NCBI GenBank assembly: GCA_900315155.1
Contig: OMYB01000006.1
Span: 62,001-126,000 of the forward strand
Direction: 5' to 3'
Length of the DNA: 64,000 bases
DNA from: an uncultured Selenomonadales bacterium
GTDB taxonomy: Bacteria > Bacillota > Negativicutes > Selenomonadales > Selenomonadaceae
A program made the translations under genes and the position numbers. Shown here in pieces: positions 1 to 8,548 of the stretch. The notes under the pieces are model-generated. The model did no database searches, was not told the origin of the DNA, and saw nothing but the letters and a program-made list of their open reading frames with translations. The first letter of the stretch is position 1. Each line of letters begins with the position of its first letter.

Positions 1-1
1 G

Positions 2-292
2 AGCAAGGGGGCGGTCGTGCTGTTCACGCGTGCCCTCGCGCTCGAGGTGGCGCATGAAGGCGTGCGCGTCAATGCGATTGCGCCCGGCGATATCCTGACG
101 CCACTCACGCAGGCACAGCTGCAGGCGGCGCCGGACCCGCATGCTGCCAGGCAGGAGATGGCGTCGGTCTATCCGCTTGGCCGTATCGGAAAGCCTGAGG
201 AGGCGGCATCGGTCATCGTTTTCCTGCTTTCTCCCCGCGCGGGTTTCGTTACGGGTGCAATTTGGAATATAGATGGTGGCTTAACGGCATGA
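2..292 (+). CDS. SDR-family oxidoreductase, C-terminal part
   Basis: The frame is open from base 2, so these are the last 96 residues of a gene that begins outside the window. It opens on SKGAV, whose Lys belongs to the YxxxK catalytic pair of short-chain dehydrogenases; the Tyr is lost at the edge. [13 protein letters not shown] and the closing [11 protein letters not shown] are the usual C-terminal motifs of classical FabG-like SDRs, which are cytoplasmic NAD(P)(H)-dependent reductases. The substrate cannot be told from this part. It ends 52 bases before the glycosyltransferase gene on the same strand. Confidence 0.85.
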   Translation, partial: SKGAVVLFTRALALEVAHEGVRVNAIAPGDILTPLTQAQLQAAPDPHAARQEMASVYPLGRIGKPEEAASVIVFLLSPRAGFVTGAIWNIDGGLTA

Positions 293-304
293 AATGTGAT
301 AAAA

Positions 305-319
305 TACTACTATGTAGTA
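305..319. promoter_or_regulatory. 15-bp palindrome upstream of glycosyltransferase gene
   Basis: TACTAC-TAT-GTAGTA is a perfect inverted repeat with 6-bp arms, 26 bases before the start at 345. TACTAT within it (308-313) resembles a -10 box, so a dimeric regulator could bind over a promoter here. No convincing -35 box was found, so the operator reading is a guess. Confidence 0.25.
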
Positions 320-344
320 CTAGCGGAAAGCAGGGAACATTCCA

Positions 345-1484
345 ATGAGCAGCAAGCGCATCCTCATCCTCACGGCCTCTATCGGTTCGGGCCATATCAA
401 GGCCGCCGATGCCGTGGCGGACGAGCTTCGGCGGCAGATGCCGGATGCGAAGATCAAGACCATCGATTTCATGGACCGGCGGATTTCCATCATCCATTGG
501 CTCATGAAGCAGATCTATCTCATCATGCTTGCGCTCATTCCGAATATCTATGACCTGCTGTATAAGGCGGCGGGAGCAGCTTCCAGCGGGCCTGTCGCCC
601 AGAACGCCTTTGCCGTGGTCATGTATCCCGTCATGCGGCGGCTCGTGAAGAAACATCGTCCGGATGCCATCCTGTGTACGCATCCATTCCCCGAGGGGGC
701 AGCGGCTCTCTATAAACGTTGGACCGGGGCGCCCTACTGGCTGGCGGTGGTCATGACGGATTATTCCCTGCATCAGATCTGGCTCTACCATGGCGTCGAT
801 GCGTATTTCATGGCACTCCCGTCTATGGCAGCCGGCATGGAGCAGCACGGATTCCCGAAGGAGCGCCTGCATGTGACGGGGATTCCCGTTGCCATGAGCC
901 TGATGAATCTGCCGGATAAGGCGTCCATGAGAGAGCAGCTCGGCCTGCCGGTGGATCGGCCGGTCGTGCTGCTCATGGGCGGCGGCCTCGGACTGGGCGG
1001 CATCGATACGACGCTGAAAGAACTGGAGCAGCTCGAAACCTCACTGGTCCTGCTCGTCGTCGCAGGGCGCAACGAGCGTCTCGGTGAACGCGCGCAGGCG
1101 TTTGCCGCTCATTCGCGGCATGAAATCCGCGTCTGGGGGTATACCGAGCAGGCGCACGAGCTCATGCGGGCAGCGGACCTCATCATCACGAAGCCAGGTG
1201 CCCTCACGATGAGTGAGGCATTCGTGCTCGGATTGCCACTGCTGCTTCACGATCCGATTCCGGGTCCTGAAACGGATAATGCCATTTATGCTACGCGCCA
1301 TGGTGCGGCGGTCTGGCTGCATCCACATGAGAAGATTGCTCCTGCCGTCCGGCATATGCTGGCGGACGGTGTTCTGCCAGGCATGACGGAACAGGCACGG
1401 CATCGTGCGCGTCCGAGGGCGGCAGAGGAGATTGCCCATACCCTTCTGGCTTCCCTGTCTGAGATGGGGGACGGCCAGCTTTGA
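345..1484 (+). CDS. MGDG-synthase-like / family 28 glycosyltransferase
   Basis: 379 residues with a two-domain GT-B layout. The N-terminus ILTASIGSGHIKAADAV is the glycine-rich acceptor-side loop of the MGDG_synth domain shared by plant galactolipid synthases, bacterial UgtP diglucosyl-diacylglycerol synthases and MurG-like enzymes. The C-terminal half has GGGLGLGG (about 206-213) and TKPGALTMSEAFVLGLP, the nucleotide-sugar binding part ending in GPETDNA. Known relatives transfer a sugar from a UDP-sugar to diacylglycerol or another lipid at the cytoplasmic membrane face. That role is inferred here; the sugar and acceptor are unknown. The start has only a weak Shine-Dalgarno site. A small zinc-ribbon gene follows 17 bases downstream. 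Confidence 0.85.
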   Translation: MSSKRILILTASIGSGHIKAADAVADELRRQMPDAKIKTIDFMDRRISIIHWLMKQIYLIMLALIPNIYDLLYKAAGAASSGPVAQNAFAVVMYPVMRRLVKKHRPDAILCTHPFPEGAAALYKRWTGAPYWLAVVMTDYSLHQIWLYHGVDAYFMALPSMAAGMEQHGFPKERLHVTGIPVAMSLMNLPDKASMREQLGLPVDRPVVLLMGGGLGLGGIDTTLKELEQLETSLVLLVVAGRNERLGERAQAFAAHSRHEIRVWGYTEQAHELMRAADLIITKPGALTMSEAFVLGLPLLLHDPIPGPETDNAIYATRHGAAVWLHPHEKIAPAVRHMLADGVLPGMTEQARHRARPRAAEEIAHTLLASLSEMGDGQL

Positions 1485-1501
1485 CTTGATGGTGATGACC
1501 T

Positions 1502-1984
1502 ATGAGCGTTACGAAATTAACCAAGAATGCGAACGGCGTCTTTCTCTGCCCGAAGTGCGGGCAGGAGCTGCGTACGCGGGAGGGCGGCGCCGTGGAGATA
1601 CGGAACGGGCGCGTCGATATGTCTGCTACGCTGCCGAAGTATATCTGCGATACATGCGGCGTCTATTATCAGGAACTGCTGAATTCCGGTTTCTATGACG
1701 TTTTGGACCTTCCGCAGGAGTGGCGCGTCGCTCCCCGGCCCAAGAAGCACAAACTCCTGCGCACGGGCGATATCGAGCCGATGGAACTGCATAAGGATGC
1801 CAATGGCCAGTGCGTCTGCCCGCGGTGCGGGGAACTCATGGATTTCGTTGAGGGACAGCCGGTGCGCATCGTTGACGGCAAGCCGGATTTCGAGAATGTC
1901 AAGGATCATTTCCGCTGCTCGTACTGCGAATCGGTGTATCGGCGCATTGCGTCGACGAACTATTTCCAGTGGTCGGAGAAATGA
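1502..1984 (+). CDS. Tandem-duplicated Cys4 zinc-ribbon protein, function unknown
   Basis: 160 residues made of two copies of one module. Copy 1 has NANGVFLCPKCG with Cys16/Cys19 and YICDTC with Cys49/Cys52; copy 2 has DANGQCVCPRCG with Cys106/Cys109 and FRCSYC with Cys139/Cys142. The period is exactly 90 residues, and the ligand pairs are separated by 30 in both. Each copy should hold one structural zinc. There is no signal peptide or membrane segment, so it should be cytoplasmic. It lies between the glycosyltransferase and divIC; its stop overlaps the divIC start as ATGA, which suggests translational coupling. I do not recognise the family and assign no function. Confidence 0.8.
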   Translation: MSVTKLTKNANGVFLCPKCGQELRTREGGAVEIRNGRVDMSATLPKYICDTCGVYYQELLNSGFYDVLDLPQEWRVAPRPKKHKLLRTGDIEPMELHKDANGQCVCPRCGELMDFVEGQPVRIVDGKPDFENVKDHFRCSYCESVYRRIASTNYFQWSEK

Positions 1985-2334
1985 CGGAAGACGAAAGGAT
2001 GAAGCAATTGAGACAGAGGAAAAGGAAACCGGCAAAATTCCATATCAGCTGGTTTGGCCTGCTGCTCGTGGCCATCATCGTCTATTTCTCGAGCATCCTG
2101 GTATCCCAGCAGGCACACCTCCATCAGCTGGACAGCGATCAGGCGGAGGCGGAGGCGCGGCTTGAGACGGCCCGCCGGGAAAATGCACAGCTGAAACAGG
2201 AGAAAGAGGATCTCGGGCGGCTGGACTATATCGAGAAAATCGCCCGCGAAGAACTCGGCATGACGCGCCATGGGGAACTGCCTTACAGTACAGGAGCGAA
2301 AGATGCCGGGAATGCGAATGAAAAATCACGCTGA
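1981..2334 (+). CDS. divIC: Septum formation initiator DivIC/FtsB family
   Basis: 117 residues, bitopic membrane protein of the divisome. A basic cytoplasmic tail (KQLRQRKRKPAKF) precedes one membrane segment (about residues 21-40, WFGLLLVAIIVYFSSIL), then an extracytoplasmic coiled coil (about 44-77) and the family's DYIEKIAREELGM motif. DivIC/FtsB pairs with FtsL and helps recruit septal peptidoglycan synthesis; this is family knowledge. I chose ATG 1981 because it overlaps the upstream stop (ATGA) with GGAG just before it; 12 residues could be added or removed by alternative starts. In B. subtilis divIC is likewise followed by yabR, then tilS, hpt and ftsH. Confidence 0.88.
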   Translation: MTEDERMKQLRQRKRKPAKFHISWFGLLLVAIIVYFSSILVSQQAHLHQLDSDQAEAEARLETARRENAQLKQEKEDLGRLDYIEKIAREELGMTRHGELPYSTGAKDAGNANEKSR

Positions 2335-2348
2335 ATGTCGCCGATGCC

Positions 2349-2377
2349 TTGACACTCCTATACGGACAGGGTACAAT
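2349..2377 (+). promoter_or_regulatory. Sigma-A promoter for yabR
   Basis: TTGACA (2349-2354), a 17-base spacer and TACAAT (2372-2377), one base off the full consensus. It begins 15 bases after the divIC stop and 43 bases before the yabR start. Confidence 0.8.
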
Positions 2378-2420
2378 GAAGGCATATATTGCGCATGCAT
2401 CTGTAAGGAGGAAATTGAAT

Positions 2421-2888
2421 TTGTCCATTGAAGTTGGCAGCGTTGTGGAAGGCGTCGTAACGGGCATCACGAATTTTGGTGCCTTTGTCGAACTACCGGA
2501 GGGTAAGACCGGGCTCGTCCACATCTCAGAGGTTGCGGATGTCTATGTCAAGGATGTCCATGATTTCCTGCAGGAAAATGAGAAAATCCAGGTTAAGGTT
2601 CTGAGCATTGATGAGCGTGGCAAGATCGGCCTCTCCATCAAGGCGCTGCAGCCGAAGAAAGAAGAGGAGCATCGTCCCAGCGCGGCTGGCGGACATACTT
2701 CTTTCCACAGTCCGCGTCCGCATGGCGGCCGGGGCGGATTCCAGCGTGGCGGCCGTTACGAGGGAACGAATGCATCGTTCGAGGACAAACTTTCCCGTTT
2801 CCTCAAGGATAGCGATGAGAGACTGACGGATCTGCGCAGGAAGACGGATTCCAAGCGCGGCGGCCGTGGCTCGCGCCGCTCGGATTGA
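2421..2888 (+). CDS. yabR: S1-domain RNA-binding protein, YabR type
   Basis: 155 residues. The first 75 or so form one S1/OB-fold RNA-binding domain (VGSVVEGVVTGITNFGAFVEL, then GLVHISEVAD and IGLSIKAL). The rest is a charged, Gly/Arg-rich tail with HGGRGGFQRGGRY and RGGRGSRRSD, resembling RGG-box tails. The frame is open upstream, but TTG 2421 is the start: AAGGAGG (2405-2411) is 9 bases before it and the family begins MSIEVGSVV. YabR proteins are small cytoplasmic S1 proteins linked to RNA metabolism; their exact role is not established. It has its own strong promoter and ends just before a terminator. Confidence 0.88.
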   Translation: MSIEVGSVVEGVVTGITNFGAFVELPEGKTGLVHISEVADVYVKDVHDFLQENEKIQVKVLSIDERGKIGLSIKALQPKKEEEHRPSAAGGHTSFHSPRPHGGRGGFQRGGRYEGTNASFEDKLSRFLKDSDERLTDLRRKTDSKRGGRGSRRSD

Positions 2889-2911
2889 TTTCGATTCCCC
2901 AAGAATTGACT

Positions 2912-2935
2912 GGCACCCTGAGAGGGGTGCTTTTC
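2912..2935 (+). terminator. Rho-independent terminator after yabR
   Basis: GCACCC (2913-2918) pairs with GGGTGC (2925-2930) and is followed by TTTT. It lies between the yabR stop (2888) and the tilS start (2981). Confidence 0.65.
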
Positions 2936-2980
2936 TATTATGCGTTTATCCGTTTTCAGGGAAAGAAAGGAGGCAGGGCC

Positions 2981-3943
2981 GTGCGGACAAAAGCGGGATT
3001 CTGGCAGCATGTGGAAAAGTTTTCCCGTGCGCACGCATTGCTCAAAAAAGGCATGGGGATCGTCGTCGCCTGCTCGGGCGGACCGGACTCGCTCGTGCTT
3101 GCCGATGTTCTCGCAAGGTGGCAGCCCAAGTATCGCTTGCGGCTGGTCATCGCCCATTTCGAGCATGGCATCCGCGGAGCTGCGTCGCGCGAGGATGCGG
3201 CTTTCGTGCGCAGCTGGTGCGAGGAAAAGCACCTGCCCTTTGCGATGGAGGCGGCGGATGTGCCCCGTCTGGCACGTGAAGCGGGAACGTCTGTTGAGAC
3301 GATGGGCCGCGAGCTGCGGTATGCTTTCCTCGAGCGCGTGCGCCTGGAGCGGGGCATGGACGTCATCGCGACGGCCCATCATGCGGACGATCAGGCGGAG
3401 ACGGTGCTCATGCATATCCTGCGCGGAACGGGATTGCAGGGGCTGGCGGGCATCCGCCCCCGGCGCGGCTGCATCATCCGCCCGCTTCTCGGCGTTACGA
3501 AAGCGGATATCCTCGCCTATGCGGAGCAGGCGGGCCTGAACCCTCGCGAAGATGTGACGAATGCGGTGGCGGACTGCCTGCGCAACCGCGTACGCCTCGA
3601 GCTGCTGCCGCACCTGCGACAGTCGTATAATCCCGCGATCACGCGGGCGCTCTGCCAGCTCGCCGATATCGCGGCGGATGAACAGGAGCTCGCGCTCGGG
3701 CATGTGCCCGCCATGTACCTGCCGCTCGATTGCCAGGCTTTCCGTCGGCTCGGCACGCCGAGCCAGCGCATCGTTGTGCGCCGTCTCTGGCAGGAGGCGA
3801 CAGGATCGACCACGGACCTTCCCTGGGAGGCGGTCGAGCGCGTGCGCAGTCTCGCTGTGGCGGGCGCAGGGAGCCAGCAGCTGCCGCATCACTTCCTCGC
3901 GCAGGTGCATCATGGCGCGCTTTATCTGACCAGTCAGCATTGA
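2981..3943 (+). CDS. tilS: tRNA(Ile)-lysidine synthase, compact form
   Basis: 320 residues. The ATP-binding PP-loop is SGGPDSLVL (about residues 29-37), followed by FEHGIRG and TAHHADDQAETVLM, as in TilS, which converts C34 of the AUA-reading tRNA-Ile to lysidine using ATP and lysine. The protein stops after the central domain (ending LPHHFLAQVHHGALYL); the C-terminal domain of enzymes such as E. coli TilS is absent, as in the short Aquifex form. GTG 2981 is chosen because AAAGGAGG lies 8 bases upstream and the terminator at 2912 would fall inside any longer reading. The hpt promoter overlaps its stop codon. Confidence 0.9.
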   Translation: MRTKAGFWQHVEKFSRAHALLKKGMGIVVACSGGPDSLVLADVLARWQPKYRLRLVIAHFEHGIRGAASREDAAFVRSWCEEKHLPFAMEAADVPRLAREAGTSVETMGRELRYAFLERVRLERGMDVIATAHHADDQAETVLMHILRGTGLQGLAGIRPRRGCIIRPLLGVTKADILAYAEQAGLNPREDVTNAVADCLRNRVRLELLPHLRQSYNPAITRALCQLADIAADEQELALGHVPAMYLPLDCQAFRRLGTPSQRIVVRRLWQEATGSTTDLPWEAVERVRSLAVAGAGSQQLPHHFLAQVHHGALYLTSQH

Positions 3944-3968
3944 CAGGTTCCCCCGAATCCATTATGCT
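3940..3968 (+). promoter_or_regulatory. Sigma-A promoter for hpt
   Basis: TTGACA (3940-3945, covering the tilS stop), a 17-base spacer and TATGCT (3963-3968). The start codon of hpt lies about 84 bases downstream. Confidence 0.65.
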
Positions 3969-4051
3969 ATAAGATAACCGATAATTTACAACGTGGTCCG
4001 GCGTACTTTTTAGAAAGGCATCCGACCGCAGAGAAAAGAGAGGCAAATACC

Positions 4052-4612
4052 ATGGTAAGCAAGGATATGGACCAGGATATCGAGAAAGTCGTCTTTACGG
4101 CGGATCAGCTCCAGAAAAAGATTGCGGAACTTGGTGCGCAGATTACGGCGGATTATAAGGATGCGGAAGAGGACATCTTCTGCGTCGGCATCCTAAAGGG
4201 TGCCGTGCTGTTCTACACGGATCTCGTCCGTCAGATCAAGCTGCCTGTGAACTTCGACTTCATGATTGCATCGAGCTATGGCAATGGCACGTCCACGAGC
4301 GGTACCGTCAAGATCCTCAAGGATCTCGACTATGATATCGAAGGCAAGCATCTCATTGTCATCGAGGATATCATTGATTCTGGTACGACCATGCATTATC
4401 TCAAGCGTTATTTCCAGGAGCGGAAGCCGAAGACGGTCCGGATCTGTTCGCTGCTTTCGAAGCCGTCCCGCCGCACGGTGGACGTGGATATCGACTACTG
4501 CGGCTTTGAGGTTCCGGATGAGTTCCTCGTCGGCTATGGCCTGGACTATGCGGAGAAATACCGGAACCTGCCTTATATCGGCGTGCTGAAGCCGGAGGTC
4601 TACGCAGACTGA
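4052..4612 (+). CDS. hpt: Hypoxanthine phosphoribosyltransferase
   Basis: 186 residues, the usual size for bacterial HPRT. The PRPP-binding loop is VIEDIIDSGTTM (about residues 99-110) and the ILKGAVLFYTDL motif near residue 48 lies by the pyrophosphate loop; FEVPDEFLVGYGLDY closes the purine pocket. It makes IMP or GMP from hypoxanthine or guanine plus PRPP in the cytoplasm (purine salvage). Its position between tilS and ftsH matches B. subtilis. ATG 4052 follows GAGAGG; ATG 4067 is a less likely alternative. Confidence 0.95.
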   Translation: MVSKDMDQDIEKVVFTADQLQKKIAELGAQITADYKDAEEDIFCVGILKGAVLFYTDLVRQIKLPVNFDFMIASSYGNGTSTSGTVKILKDLDYDIEGKHLIVIEDIIDSGTTMHYLKRYFQERKPKTVRICSLLSKPSRRTVDVDIDYCGFEVPDEFLVGYGLDYAEKYRNLPYIGVLKPEVYAD

Positions 4613-4647
4613 ACGGATGAGATTTCGGCCCGAAGGAGGTCTATGGC

Positions 4648-6711
4648 TTGAATAAATTTCTTCGCAATGTAGGATTCTATCTGTTGATCATCCTCGTCGC
4701 GATATCCTTCATCGATTACTTCTCTACGAAGAATACGAATCAGCAGGAGACCGGTTATTCGGATTTCCTCGCTCAGCTGGATAACGGCGAGGTCGCCAAG
4801 GTCACGATCGTCCAGAACACGATTCATGGCACGCTCAGCGATGGCACGGAGTTCATGACGATTACCCCGGATTATCCGAACAATGACCCGGGACTCTACG
4901 ACCGCCTGGTCGCGCATAAAGTCGAGATTTCGGCGGCGAACCCGCCGGAGCCGCCCTGGTGGTCGACGATGTTCTCTACGATCATCCCCATCGTGCTGCT
5001 CATCGGCGTCTGGTTCTTTATCATGCAGCAGACGCAGGGGGGCGGCGGCCGTGTCATGTCGTTCGGCAAGAGCCGTGCGCGCATGAGCGGTTCGGATAAG
5101 ATCAAGGTCAATTTCAAGGATGTTGCCGGTGCCGATGAGGCAAAGCAGGAACTGCAGGAGGTTGTCGAGTTCCTCAAGCATCCGAAGAAGTTCAATGACC
5201 TCGGTGCCCGCATCCCGAAGGGCGTGCTGCTCTTCGGCCCTCCGGGTACCGGTAAGACGCTGCTCGCCAAGGCGGTTGCCGGTGAGTCAGGCGTTCCGTT
5301 CTTCTCGATTTCCGGTTCGGATTTCGTCGAAATGTTCGTCGGTGTCGGTGCTTCCCGCGTGCGCGACCTCTTTGCCCAGGCGAAGAAGAATGCGCCGTGC
5401 ATCGTCTTCATTGATGAGATCGATGCGGTCGGGCGCCAGCGCGGCGCCGGTGTCGGCGGCGGCCACGATGAGCGCGAGCAGACGCTGAACCAGCTGCTCG
5501 TCGAGATGGATGGCTTTGCCGCGAACGAAGGCATCATCATCATCGCGGCGACGAACCGTCCGGATATCCTCGACCCGGCGCTCATGCGCCCGGGCCGTTT
5601 CGACCGCCAGATCGTCGTCGATAAGCCGGATGTGCGCGGCCGCCTTGCCATCCTCAAGGTACATGCTAAAGGCAAGCCGATGGCCGACGATGTCGATCTC
5701 GATATCCTCGCGCGCCGCACGCCGGGCTTTACGGGTGCCGACCTCGCCAACCTCGTCAATGAGGCAGCACTGCTGGCGGCACGCCGCGACAAGAAGCAGA
5801 TCAACATGGCGGAACTCGAGGAATCCATCGAGCGCGTCATGGCAGGCCCGGAGCGCAAGTCCCACGTCATGAGCGACGAGGAGAAGCGGCTTACCGCCTA
5901 CCATGAGGGCGGCCATACGCTCGTCGGCATGCTGTTGAAGCACGCTGACCCGGTGCATAAGGTCACGATTATCCCGCGCGGCCGTGCGGGCGGCTATACG
6001 CTCATGCTGCCGAAAGAGGACCGCTCCTATGCCACGCGTTCGGAACTCATGGACCGCTTGAAGGTGGCCATGGGCGGCCGCGTTGCCGAGGAAGTCGTGC
6101 TCAAGGAAATCAGCACGGGCGCTTCGGGCGACATCCAGCAGGCTTCGCGCATCGCGCGCGGCATGGTCATGCAGTACGGCATGAGCGAGCTTTTAGGCCC
6201 GATTTCGTATGGGGAATCGCCGAACCATCAGGTCTTCCTCGGCCGCGACTTCAACCATCAGCGCAATTACTCCGAAGAAGTTGCCTGCGACATCGATAAG
6301 GAAGTCCGCCGTTACATGGATGAGGCCTATAAGGCATGCCGCGAGATCATCACGACGCATCGCGACAAGCTCGAACTCATCGCGCAGGCCCTGCTCGAGT
6401 ACGAGACCCTGAATGCCAAGCAGCTGCAGGAACTCATGGAGACGGGCCACATCAAGGAGCCGCCTCTTGGCGACGAGGACGAGAACGACGACGAACCGAA
6501 AGACGGTACGCCGGCCGTTACGCCGCTCCCGCTGACGGAGCCGGCAGAGACGCCAGCGCCGCAGACGGAGACGGAGCCACCGGCAGACACGCCGTCCCAT
6601 ACCCAGGATGAGCCAAAGGACAAAGAGGAAGACGATGAGGATGCGGAGAAAGGCCACGACAAGCTCGGCGAGCCGAACCTCAACCTCACGCATTTCGATG
6701 ACCACAAATAA
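4648..6711 (+). CDS. ftsH: ATP-dependent zinc metalloprotease FtsH
   Basis: 687 residues. Two membrane segments (about 7-24 and 108-128) flank a periplasmic or external loop; then comes an AAA module with GPPGTGKT (about 198-205), [11 protein letters not shown] and the second region of homology ([12 protein letters not shown]), and a protease domain with the zinc site HEGGH. It degrades misfolded membrane and regulatory proteins as a hexamer. The last 75 or so residues are an unusual Pro/Glu/Asp-rich tail. The TTG start at 4648 is set by AAGGAGG 8 bases upstream; an ATG at 4643 is out of frame. A strong terminator follows. Confidence 0.97.
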   Translation: MNKFLRNVGFYLLIILVAISFIDYFSTKNTNQQETGYSDFLAQLDNGEVAKVTIVQNTIHGTLSDGTEFMTITPDYPNNDPGLYDRLVAHKVEISAANPPEPPWWSTMFSTIIPIVLLIGVWFFIMQQTQGGGGRVMSFGKSRARMSGSDKIKVNFKDVAGADEAKQELQEVVEFLKHPKKFNDLGARIPKGVLLFGPPGTGKTLLAKAVAGESGVPFFSISGSDFVEMFVGVGASRVRDLFAQAKKNAPCIVFIDEIDAVGRQRGAGVGGGHDEREQTLNQLLVEMDGFAANEGIIIIAATNRPDILDPALMRPGRFDRQIVVDKPDVRGRLAILKVHAKGKPMADDVDLDILARRTPGFTGADLANLVNEAALLAARRDKKQINMAELEESIERVMAGPERKSHVMSDEEKRLTAYHEGGHTLVGMLLKHADPVHKVTIIPRGRAGGYTLMLPKEDRSYATRSELMDRLKVAMGGRVAEEVVLKEISTGASGDIQQASRIARGMVMQYGMSELLGPISYGESPNHQVFLGRDFNHQRNYSEEVACDIDKEVRRYMDEAYKACREIITTHRDKLELIAQALLEYETLNAKQLQELMETGHIKEPPLGDEDENDDEPKDGTPAVTPLPLTEPAETPAPQTETEPPADTPSHTQDEPKDKEEDDEDAEKGHDKLGEPNLNLTHFDDHK

Positions 6712-6731
6712 TTCCATACCCGAATGGTTTT

Positions 6732-6759
6732 GGACTGCCCTGCACGGGCAGTCCTTTTT
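6732..6759 (+). terminator. Rho-independent terminator after ftsH
   Basis: GGACTGCCC (6732-6740) pairs perfectly with GGGCAGTCC (6746-6754) around a 5-base loop, followed by TTTTT. Confidence 0.92.
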
Positions 6760-6783
6760 GTTTCGCGGGGCTTATGTTATAAT
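6755..6783 (+). promoter_or_regulatory. Extended -10 promoter for the AAA/PD-(D/E)XK gene
   Basis: TGTTATAAT (6775-6783) is an extended -10 with a perfect TATAAT. The -35 region is poor (TTTTTG at 6755-6760, 17-base spacing). It lies 37 bases before the start codon. Confidence 0.5.
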
Positions 6784-6819
6784 TGGTATATCATCCGTAC
6801 TGGCAAAGGAGGGATTGCG

Positions 6820-8481
6820 TTGCATCTAGAGATGCCGATTGGTGTAGACGATTTTCAGGAGCTGAGGTCGAGCTATTATTTTGTGGATAAAACCTGCCTG
6901 ATCTCCAGCTTCACGGGACAACAGGCGAAAGTGACACTCTTTACGCGGCCGCGGCGCTTTGGCAAGACGCTGACCTTGTCCATGCTCTACTATTTCTTTC
7001 ATGTAGAGGATGCCGCTGTGCACCGGGATCTGTTTGCGGGGCTGGACGTGTCGCATGATGCGGCGGCCATGGTGCAGCAGGGGACGAGACCGGTGTTGTT
7101 CCTTTCCCTGAAAAAATGGTGCGCTGCAAGCTGGAAAGAGATGCGGGAAACCATCCAATTCAATCTGTCGGAGCTTTATGATGCCCAGCGGTATCTGCTG
7201 CGCTCGCCTAACCTTTCTGAACGTGCGCAAAAACTTTTTCGTACCATTCAGCTGGGCGAGGCAGATATGGTGGCCTGCCGCTCCGGGCTGTCGTTCCTCA
7301 TGCAGGTGATGGAGACATATTACGGCAAAAAGGTGATCCTGCTGCTTGACGAGTATGATGTGCCGGTACAGTCAGCCTGGGAGCATGATTACTATGATGA
7401 GGCTATCTCCTTTTTCCGCGAATTCTATGCAGATGCACTGAAAACCAATGCTTCGCTGGATTTTGCGGTCCTGACCGGCGTGCTGCGTATCGCCAAGGAA
7501 AGCATTTTTTCGGCGTTGAACAATCTGCAGGTGGACAGTCTGGTCACTACGCGCTTTCCTACGGCCTTCGGCTATACGCGTGCGGAGGTAGCGAAAATGG
7601 CCACGACCCTGGGCCACGCGGACAAATTGCCCGAACTGCGGGCATGGTACGATGGTTATGCGCTGCGCGGGCATGAGCTCTACAACCCGTGGTCGGTCAA
7701 TAACTATTTCAGCCATCATTGTGAGGCACAGGCTTACTGGGTGAATACCTCGGGAAATGCCATTCTCGGCGCGTTGATGTCGCGCACGGATGCAGAGCAT
7801 ATTGAGGCACTGAAAGGGCTGTTGGATGGTGGCACGTTCAGTGGCTATCTGCGCGAGGGGGTCATCTATAGCGATATCGGCGATGATGAAGATGCCCTGT
7901 ACACTATGCTTTATACGACCGGCTATCTGACGGTCGCCGGAGAGGAGCGCGGCGATCTGGAGACGCGCTACGAGCTGCGTCTGCCCAACAAGGAAATGCT
8001 GTACCTATTCACCATCGAGGTGATCAAGCGTTATCAGAAGGGGCTGAGCAAATCCTATCTGGAGAATTTGATGCAGGCTTTTCTGCATGGACAGGCAGAG
8101 CGCGTGCAGCAAGGTTTGGCGCGCTATCTGCAGGTGGTTGTCAGCAGCTTTGATGTGGGCAGTCGGGAAAGCTTTTATCATGGTTTCGTGCTGGGCATGA
8201 CGGCGCTGCTCGTGCCCAGCTACGAGGTACGTTCTAACCGTGAGTCCGGCAGCGGTCGGTATGATATTGCGGTGTTCCCGAAGGATAATCAGCGCAGCGG
8301 CGTACTCATGGAGTTTAAAACAGCAAAAAATGAGCAGGAACTGGAGTCACGCGCCAAAGAAGCATTGACACAGATAAACGCCCGTGCCTATACCATTGAG
8401 TTTGCTGACCGTGGCATTCAGACCCTACACTGTTATGGCATAGCATTCTACGGCAAGCAGGTAAAAGTGGTTTTAGGATGA
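6820..8481 (+). CDS. AAA-ATPase-like protein with C-terminal PD-(D/E)XK nuclease domain
   Basis: 553 residues. The N-terminal AAA-ATPase-like domain has the DKT motif (FVDKTCLI), the P-loop variant RPRRFGKTLTLSM and Walker B VILLLDEYDVPV. The C-terminus carries the PDDEXK_9 pattern: YDIAVF, LMEFKTAK and the ALTQINARAY helix. Proteins of this make-up are common in multiple copies in Selenomonas-like and Bacteroides genomes; their function is unproven, with defence or mobile-DNA links suspected. TTG 6820 is chosen because AAGGAGGG lies 7 bases upstream; ATG 6832 is possible. It lies in an accessory patch beside an insertion sequence and is more AT-rich in style than ftsH or birA. Confidence 0.88.
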   Translation: MHLEMPIGVDDFQELRSSYYFVDKTCLISSFTGQQAKVTLFTRPRRFGKTLTLSMLYYFFHVEDAAVHRDLFAGLDVSHDAAAMVQQGTRPVLFLSLKKWCAASWKEMRETIQFNLSELYDAQRYLLRSPNLSERAQKLFRTIQLGEADMVACRSGLSFLMQVMETYYGKKVILLLDEYDVPVQSAWEHDYYDEAISFFREFYADALKTNASLDFAVLTGVLRIAKESIFSALNNLQVDSLVTTRFPTAFGYTRAEVAKMATTLGHADKLPELRAWYDGYALRGHELYNPWSVNNYFSHHCEAQAYWVNTSGNAILGALMSRTDAEHIEALKGLLDGGTFSGYLREGVIYSDIGDDEDALYTMLYTTGYLTVAGEERGDLETRYELRLPNKEMLYLFTIEVIKRYQKGLSKSYLENLMQAFLHGQAERVQQGLARYLQVVVSSFDVGSRESFYHGFVLGMTALLVPSYEVRSNRESGSGRYDIAVFPKDNQRSGVLMEFKTAKNEQELESRAKEALTQINARAYTIEFADRGIQTLHCYGIAFYGKQVKVVLG

Positions 8482-8548
8482 GCTTGCCACTAATATTTTG
8501 TTTGTTCGACAATGTTATCTTAAACCTTACTTAATGCTTTTGTTATAT

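Noticed and set aside
3977..3984. ACCGATAA, close to a sigma-28 -10 box, before hpt
   Set aside because: No TAAA-type -35 lies 11 bases upstream, and a good sigma-A promoter overlaps.
8463..8500. GTGG...CCAC stem after the AAA/PD-(D/E)XK gene as a terminator
   Set aside because: The stem is only about five pairs with a long loop and no clean T-tract.
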